Origin: JAUWVG01 sp964633715
Lineage (GTDB): Bacteria; Acidobacteriota; Aminicenantia; Aminicenantales; Aminicenantaceae
NCBI GenBank assembly: GCA_964633715.1
Contig: CAZWHQ010000012.1
Span: 29,191 to 93,190 of the forward strand
Direction of reading: 5' to 3'
Length of the DNA stretch: 64,000 bases
Shown here: positions 60,893 to 64,000 of the stretch, piece after piece
Layout of the letters: each line of letters opens with the position of its first letter
Position numbering within the stretch: position 1 is the first letter of the stretch
Position numbers and translations under genes: made by a program
Notes under the pieces: generated by a model
The model's input: the letters and a program-made list of their open reading frames with translations, nothing else
Database searches by the model: none
What the model was told of the DNA's origin: nothing

Positions 60893-61828
60893 ATGTCAAA
60901 GTATAATATTGCCATCATCGGAGCCGGGCCCGTTGGAAGCATCATGGCTGCCTATCTGGCCAAAAACGGCGAACACATCACTCTTGTGGACACCAAGGAG
61001 GAATTGATTTTTGCCATCCAACAGAACGGCATCACTCTTTTGGGGAAGGAAGGCCGTTTTACCACACACGTAAAAAACACTGTCCAAACCACGGCAGAAC
61101 TGAGCCCATTCGAAATCGATCTTTTTTTTATCTCAGTGAAATTCAACTACATGGAACCTCTTCTCGAAGAGATCAAACCCATTTTTAAACCGGGACAAAA
61201 AATCATCGTTGTCCAGAACGGAATCGACAATGAAGATCTGGTTGCTGAAAAATTGAACAAGATTGATGTTCTCCGGTTTGTCATCAACTATGCCGGGATG
61301 TATGAGAAACCCGGGATAGTCAAGATGTCCTTTTTTAATCCCCCCAATTATATCGGCACAATCGATCCCGAAAATGAAGACAAGGCAAAAGATATCGCCA
61401 AGATGCTCAGTGAGGCCGGACTGGAAACAACCTACACTCCGGAAATAAAAAATTTTGAATGGAAAAAAACGATCCTTAATGCCTCCCTCATGCCCGTCTG
61501 TGCCACTACAGGTCTAACCATGAAGGAAGCCATGAGTCAAAAAGATACACGCTGGCTGTGCGAACAGATCCTGGCCGAAAGTATTCAAGTCGCAGCCCGG
61601 CTGGGATTTACGTACGGGAAAGATTTTTTCCAAAACTGCATTTCTTATCTTTCCAATGCAGGTCATCACAAACCCTCAACATCCCTGGACCTTGAAGCCG
61701 GCAATCCTATAGAATATATCTTCCAGCCGATTATCGACTATGGAAAAAAAGTCAGATCTCCCACCCCTGTACTCGAATCTCTCACCAGGGTTATGAGAAT
61801 CCTGGAAAAACAAAAAAGAAATTTGTAA
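60893..61828 (+). CDS. Ketopantoate reductase-like (PanE/ApbA) protein
   Basis: A 311-residue NADPH-dependent reductase of the PanE/ApbA family. Rossmann motif IIGAGPVGS (8-16), QNGIDNEDLV, catalytic Lys in NFEWKKTILNASLM and the C-terminal SLDLEAGNPIEY. PanE makes pantoate for coenzyme A, but many paralogues have other roles. AGGGAGG-like site before the ATG. Its stop shares one base with the following lipase ATG (TAATG). Confidence 0.9.
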   Translation: MSKYNIAIIGAGPVGSIMAAYLAKNGEHITLVDTKEELIFAIQQNGITLLGKEGRFTTHVKNTVQTTAELSPFEIDLFFISVKFNYMEPLLEEIKPIFKPGQKIIVVQNGIDNEDLVAEKLNKIDVLRFVINYAGMYEKPGIVKMSFFNPPNYIGTIDPENEDKAKDIAKMLSEAGLETTYTPEIKNFEWKKTILNASLMPVCATTGLTMKEAMSQKDTRWLCEQILAESIQVAARLGFTYGKDFFQNCISYLSNAGHHKPSTSLDLEAGNPIEYIFQPIIDYGKKVRSPTPVLESLTRVMRILEKQKRNL

Positions 61829-62586
61829 TGTCGTCCAGAAGATCTGTTGTCTTGATTCTTATTCTTCTGTTTCTCTTCCTCCCCCCCCTAGACATACCAT
61901 TAAACCACGGCTTTGCCATCTCCGGAAATGATGAGTGTATCATTCTTCTGCACGGCCTGGCCCGGACATTTCGATCATTAGAAAAGCTGGAATCCCATCT
62001 GTCTAACCAGGGATACCGGGTTATCAACCTTAATTATCCCTCAACAAAATATCCTATTCAGGATTTGGCTAATATAATTCTAGACTCTGCAGTGAGACAG
62101 TGTGCGCAAACACAAGAGACAAAAATTCATTTTGTCACACATTCTATGGGAGGGATTGTCGTCAGATATTATCTTGAGCATCACACTCTGCCTCAACTTG
62201 GCCGTGTCGTTATGCTCTGCCCCCCCAACCGCGGTACTGAGCTGGTCGACTTTCATAAAAAAAGTCTCTTATTTAAAAAGACGCTAGGCCCTGCAGGCAT
62301 GCAGTTGGGGACAAGCACAGATAGTCTCCCTCTGGAACTGGGCCCTGTAGATTTTGAACTGGGGATTATTTCCGGCAACAGAAGTTTTTATCCCCTCAAT
62401 TCCGCCCTCATCCCGGGTCCTGACGATGGCATTGTCTCGGTCGAACGCACAAAAGTAGAGGGAATGACTGATTTTCTCCTTCTTCCCTACAGCCATCCAT
62501 TTATTTTACAAAAAAAAGCTGTATTTGAGCAGGTGGTCCATTTCCTCAAGTGTGGAAAATTTTCCCACCAAGGTGACAGACCATGA
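61828..62586 (+). CDS. Exported PGAP1-like alpha/beta hydrolase (lipase)
   Basis: A 252-residue lipase-like protein with a signal peptide (about 8-30). Motifs: oxyanion IILLHGLARTFRS, nucleophile THSMGGIVVRY, a PPNRGTEL loop, Asp in GPDDGIVS and His in YSHPFIL. It overlaps both neighbours (PanE by 1 nt, acyltransferase by 4 nt, ATGA). It probably hydrolyses lipids or esters in the envelope, matching the acyltransferase next to it. Confidence 0.92.
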   Translation: MSSRRSVVLILILLFLFLPPLDIPLNHGFAISGNDECIILLHGLARTFRSLEKLESHLSNQGYRVINLNYPSTKYPIQDLANIILDSAVRQCAQTQETKIHFVTHSMGGIVVRYYLEHHTLPQLGRVVMLCPPNRGTELVDFHKKSLLFKKTLGPAGMQLGTSTDSLPLELGPVDFELGIISGNRSFYPLNSALIPGPDDGIVSVERTKVEGMTDFLLLPYSHPFILQKKAVFEQVVHFLKCGKFSHQGDRP

Positions 62587-63995
62587 CATCACAGGTTTCT
62601 CTTCCCATATGGCTGCTTCTCTTGCTTTGCCTTTTGTCATTTTGGACCATCGGACACAAAATCTTGCTCCCTATAGTCAGGAAATCACTCAGGAAGCGCG
62701 AAAAAAAAGCAGTGACACAAATTAACAAACGACTCGATCTCCAGCTGCCACCTTTTAAACTGACCACTCGCAGAGTCATCATTGACCGTTTGCTTCATGA
62801 CGAAAAACTCAAAAAAGATATAAAAGACTATTGTTTGGAAAAAAAGATAGAGGAAGAATCCGCAGTAAACAAGGTCCGGTTTTATGCCAGAGAAATCGTT
62901 CCGTCCTTTAATGCCTATCTTTACTTTAAATTTGGAAATTTATTAAGCAAACTTATTGTACGCTTGCTCTACCGCATCCGTGTCGGATTTTTCGATGAAG
63001 AGAAGCTCACTCAAATCGATCCCCACTCTAGTATCGTATTCATCATGAATCACAGGAGCAACATGGACTATATTCTCTTAGGATATCTTTCTTTCCAGAG
63101 AGTCGCCCTGAGTTTTGCTGTTGGAGAGTGGGCCCGTGTCTGGCCTCTCAAAAATCTCATCAGCTCCATGGGGGCCTTTTTCGTGCGGCGAGGATCGAAG
63201 AATCCTTTGTACAGAATTGTGCTGGCCCGATATATCCAGCTCGCGACCAAAGGAGGAGTCGTTCAGGCTGTCTATCCTGAAGGACAGCTATCCAGGGACG
63301 GCACTCTGGCCGAACCCAGATTGGGTTTTCTGGATTATATGCTGCGAGAGTTCAATCCGGAGATAGACCGCGATATAGTCTTCATTCCCGTGGGAGTCAA
63401 TTACGACAGAGTTCTTGAGGATCGAACTCTGCTGCGGGAAGGGGATTCCAAAGCCAAACAAAAATCCCGAATGCAAATTATTTCCACGACCATGCAATAC
63501 CTGACCCACAGCCTCGGCTTGAGAATTCGAGGCGAATGGCACCGTTTTGGCTATGCCATCGTCAACTTTGCCCCCCCCATCTCTATGAAGGTTTACTCAG
63601 AACAACATCAGACGAACTTCAAAAATCTGGATAAAAACAAGCGGATCGAAACCGTAAAATCAATTGCACATGACCTTATGACAGCCGTAGGAAAGGTTAT
63701 TCCAGTGGCTCCTGTGCCGCTCATCTCCAACGTATTTGCTGAAAATCCGGAAAATTTTTTTTCATATCTTGAGATTGCGGCTCGAACGCATGAACTGATT
63801 AACAAACTGGAAAAAAACAAGGCGCTCATCTACATTCCCCGCGGCAGCTGGGATTATACAATTCAAGTCGGTCTGCGTACGCTGATCCTGCGGCATATTG
63901 TGGCCAAAGAAGACGGACTTTTCCGCGTAGTCCCGGAAGAAATCAAAACCCTCCAGTTCTACGCCAACTCTATCCGCCACCTTCTCTGTAATTAA
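62583..63995 (+). CDS. PlsB-like glycerol-3-phosphate / lysophospholipid acyltransferase
   Basis: A 470-residue acyltransferase with an N-terminal membrane segment (about 6-28). Acyltransferase blocks: NHRSNMD (the HX4D motif) at about 157, FFVRRGSK, and VYPEGQLSRDG. The order and a long C-terminal domain resemble PlsB rather than the shorter PlsC. It would transfer acyl groups to glycerol-3-phosphate or a lysolipid at the inner membrane. Third gene of an overlapping operon; the stop is 5 nt from the window end. Confidence 0.9.
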   Translation: MTSQVSLPIWLLLLLCLLSFWTIGHKILLPIVRKSLRKREKKAVTQINKRLDLQLPPFKLTTRRVIIDRLLHDEKLKKDIKDYCLEKKIEEESAVNKVRFYAREIVPSFNAYLYFKFGNLLSKLIVRLLYRIRVGFFDEEKLTQIDPHSSIVFIMNHRSNMDYILLGYLSFQRVALSFAVGEWARVWPLKNLISSMGAFFVRRGSKNPLYRIVLARYIQLATKGGVVQAVYPEGQLSRDGTLAEPRLGFLDYMLREFNPEIDRDIVFIPVGVNYDRVLEDRTLLREGDSKAKQKSRMQIISTTMQYLTHSLGLRIRGEWHRFGYAIVNFAPPISMKVYSEQHQTNFKNLDKNKRIETVKSIAHDLMTAVGKVIPVAPVPLISNVFAENPENFFSYLEIAARTHELINKLEKNKALIYIPRGSWDYTIQVGLRTLILRHIVAKEDGLFRVVPEEIKTLQFYANSIRHLLCN

Positions 63996-64000
63996 TTGGG

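Noticed and set aside
1..64000. CRISPR arrays, tRNA and rRNA genes, prophage
   Set aside because: No regularly spaced repeats, no cloverleaf-like sequence in the intergenic stretches and no phage structural genes were found by eye.

Overview
The window (64 kb, moderate GC, dense on both strands) looks like a chromosomal segment of a Gram-negative heterotrophic bacterium. Large zinc-ribbon/Ser-Thr-kinase/TPR proteins, a PadR regulator followed by an FtsX-type permease with an N-terminal prefix domain, many exported metallopeptidases, Tat-exported Gfo/Idh oxidoreductases, BNR-repeat proteins and outer-membrane beta-barrels are typical of Acidobacteriota and related candidate lineages. Candidatus Aminicenantes is my best guess. 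This is inference from gene content; no rRNA or classical marker is present.

Layout. 0-4.1 kb: two paralogous zinc-ribbon Ser/Thr kinases (one cut by the window edge) with near-identical promoters. 4.5-5.7 kb: a SprT-like protease, an ISL3 transposase remnant and a near-perfect 52-bp inverted repeat. 5.7-10.4 kb: a five-gene minus-strand operon in which every junction overlaps, encoding an exported TIM-barrel epimerase, a glucuronokinase-like GHMP kinase and a complete TRAP transporter (dctPQM), probably for uronic or other sugar acids. 10.5-12.7 kb: a 3-keto-disaccharide hydrolase-domain lipoprotein and a Tat-exported Gfo/Idh oxidoreductase. 12.8-13.7 kb: an ArsR repressor and a Met/His/Cys-rich winged-helix protein. 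13.7-20.4 kb: two minus-strand operons (Gfo/Idh, carbamoylase-type M20 hydrolase, esterase; and alpha/beta hydrolase, aminotransferase, membrane protein). 20.7-29.1 kb: exported peptidases and a serine hydrolase. 29.2-31.4 kb: PadR plus an FtsX permease pseudogene carrying a 255-bp MITE-like insertion, then a collapsed Tat-protein remnant. 31.4-33.0 kb: a sulfatase. 33.0-38.2 kb: a minus-strand operon of membrane glycosyltransferase, two radical SAM proteins and a flippase-like protein. 38-45 kb: CDF transporter, nitrilase, beta-barrel, heparinase-like lyase, RsgA and an exported methyltransferase. 45-49.4 kb: RND pump and adaptor. 49.4-57 kb: S9 and M14 peptidases from a back-to-back promoter, N-acyl-D-amino-acid deacylase and cyanophycinase-like peptidase. 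57-64 kb: DUF502 protein, BNR-repeat protein, a second REP-like hairpin, and a PanE-like/lipase/acyltransferase operon.

How it fits together. The content suggests scavenging of peptides and sulfated or uronate-rich polysaccharides: exported peptidases, sulfatase, heparinase-like lyase, keto-glycoside enzymes, TRAP import and uronate kinase. Several promoters share a distinctive conserved spacer, which points to co-regulation of some of the exported hydrolases. Decay is visible: three genes have lost their middles, one carries a MITE-like insertion, and two A-tracts in one operon alter reading frames. The most original points are the conserved-spacer promoter family, the radical SAM/glycosyltransferase/flippase operon, the uronate-kinase/TRAP operon, the MITE and the two hairpin repeat families.
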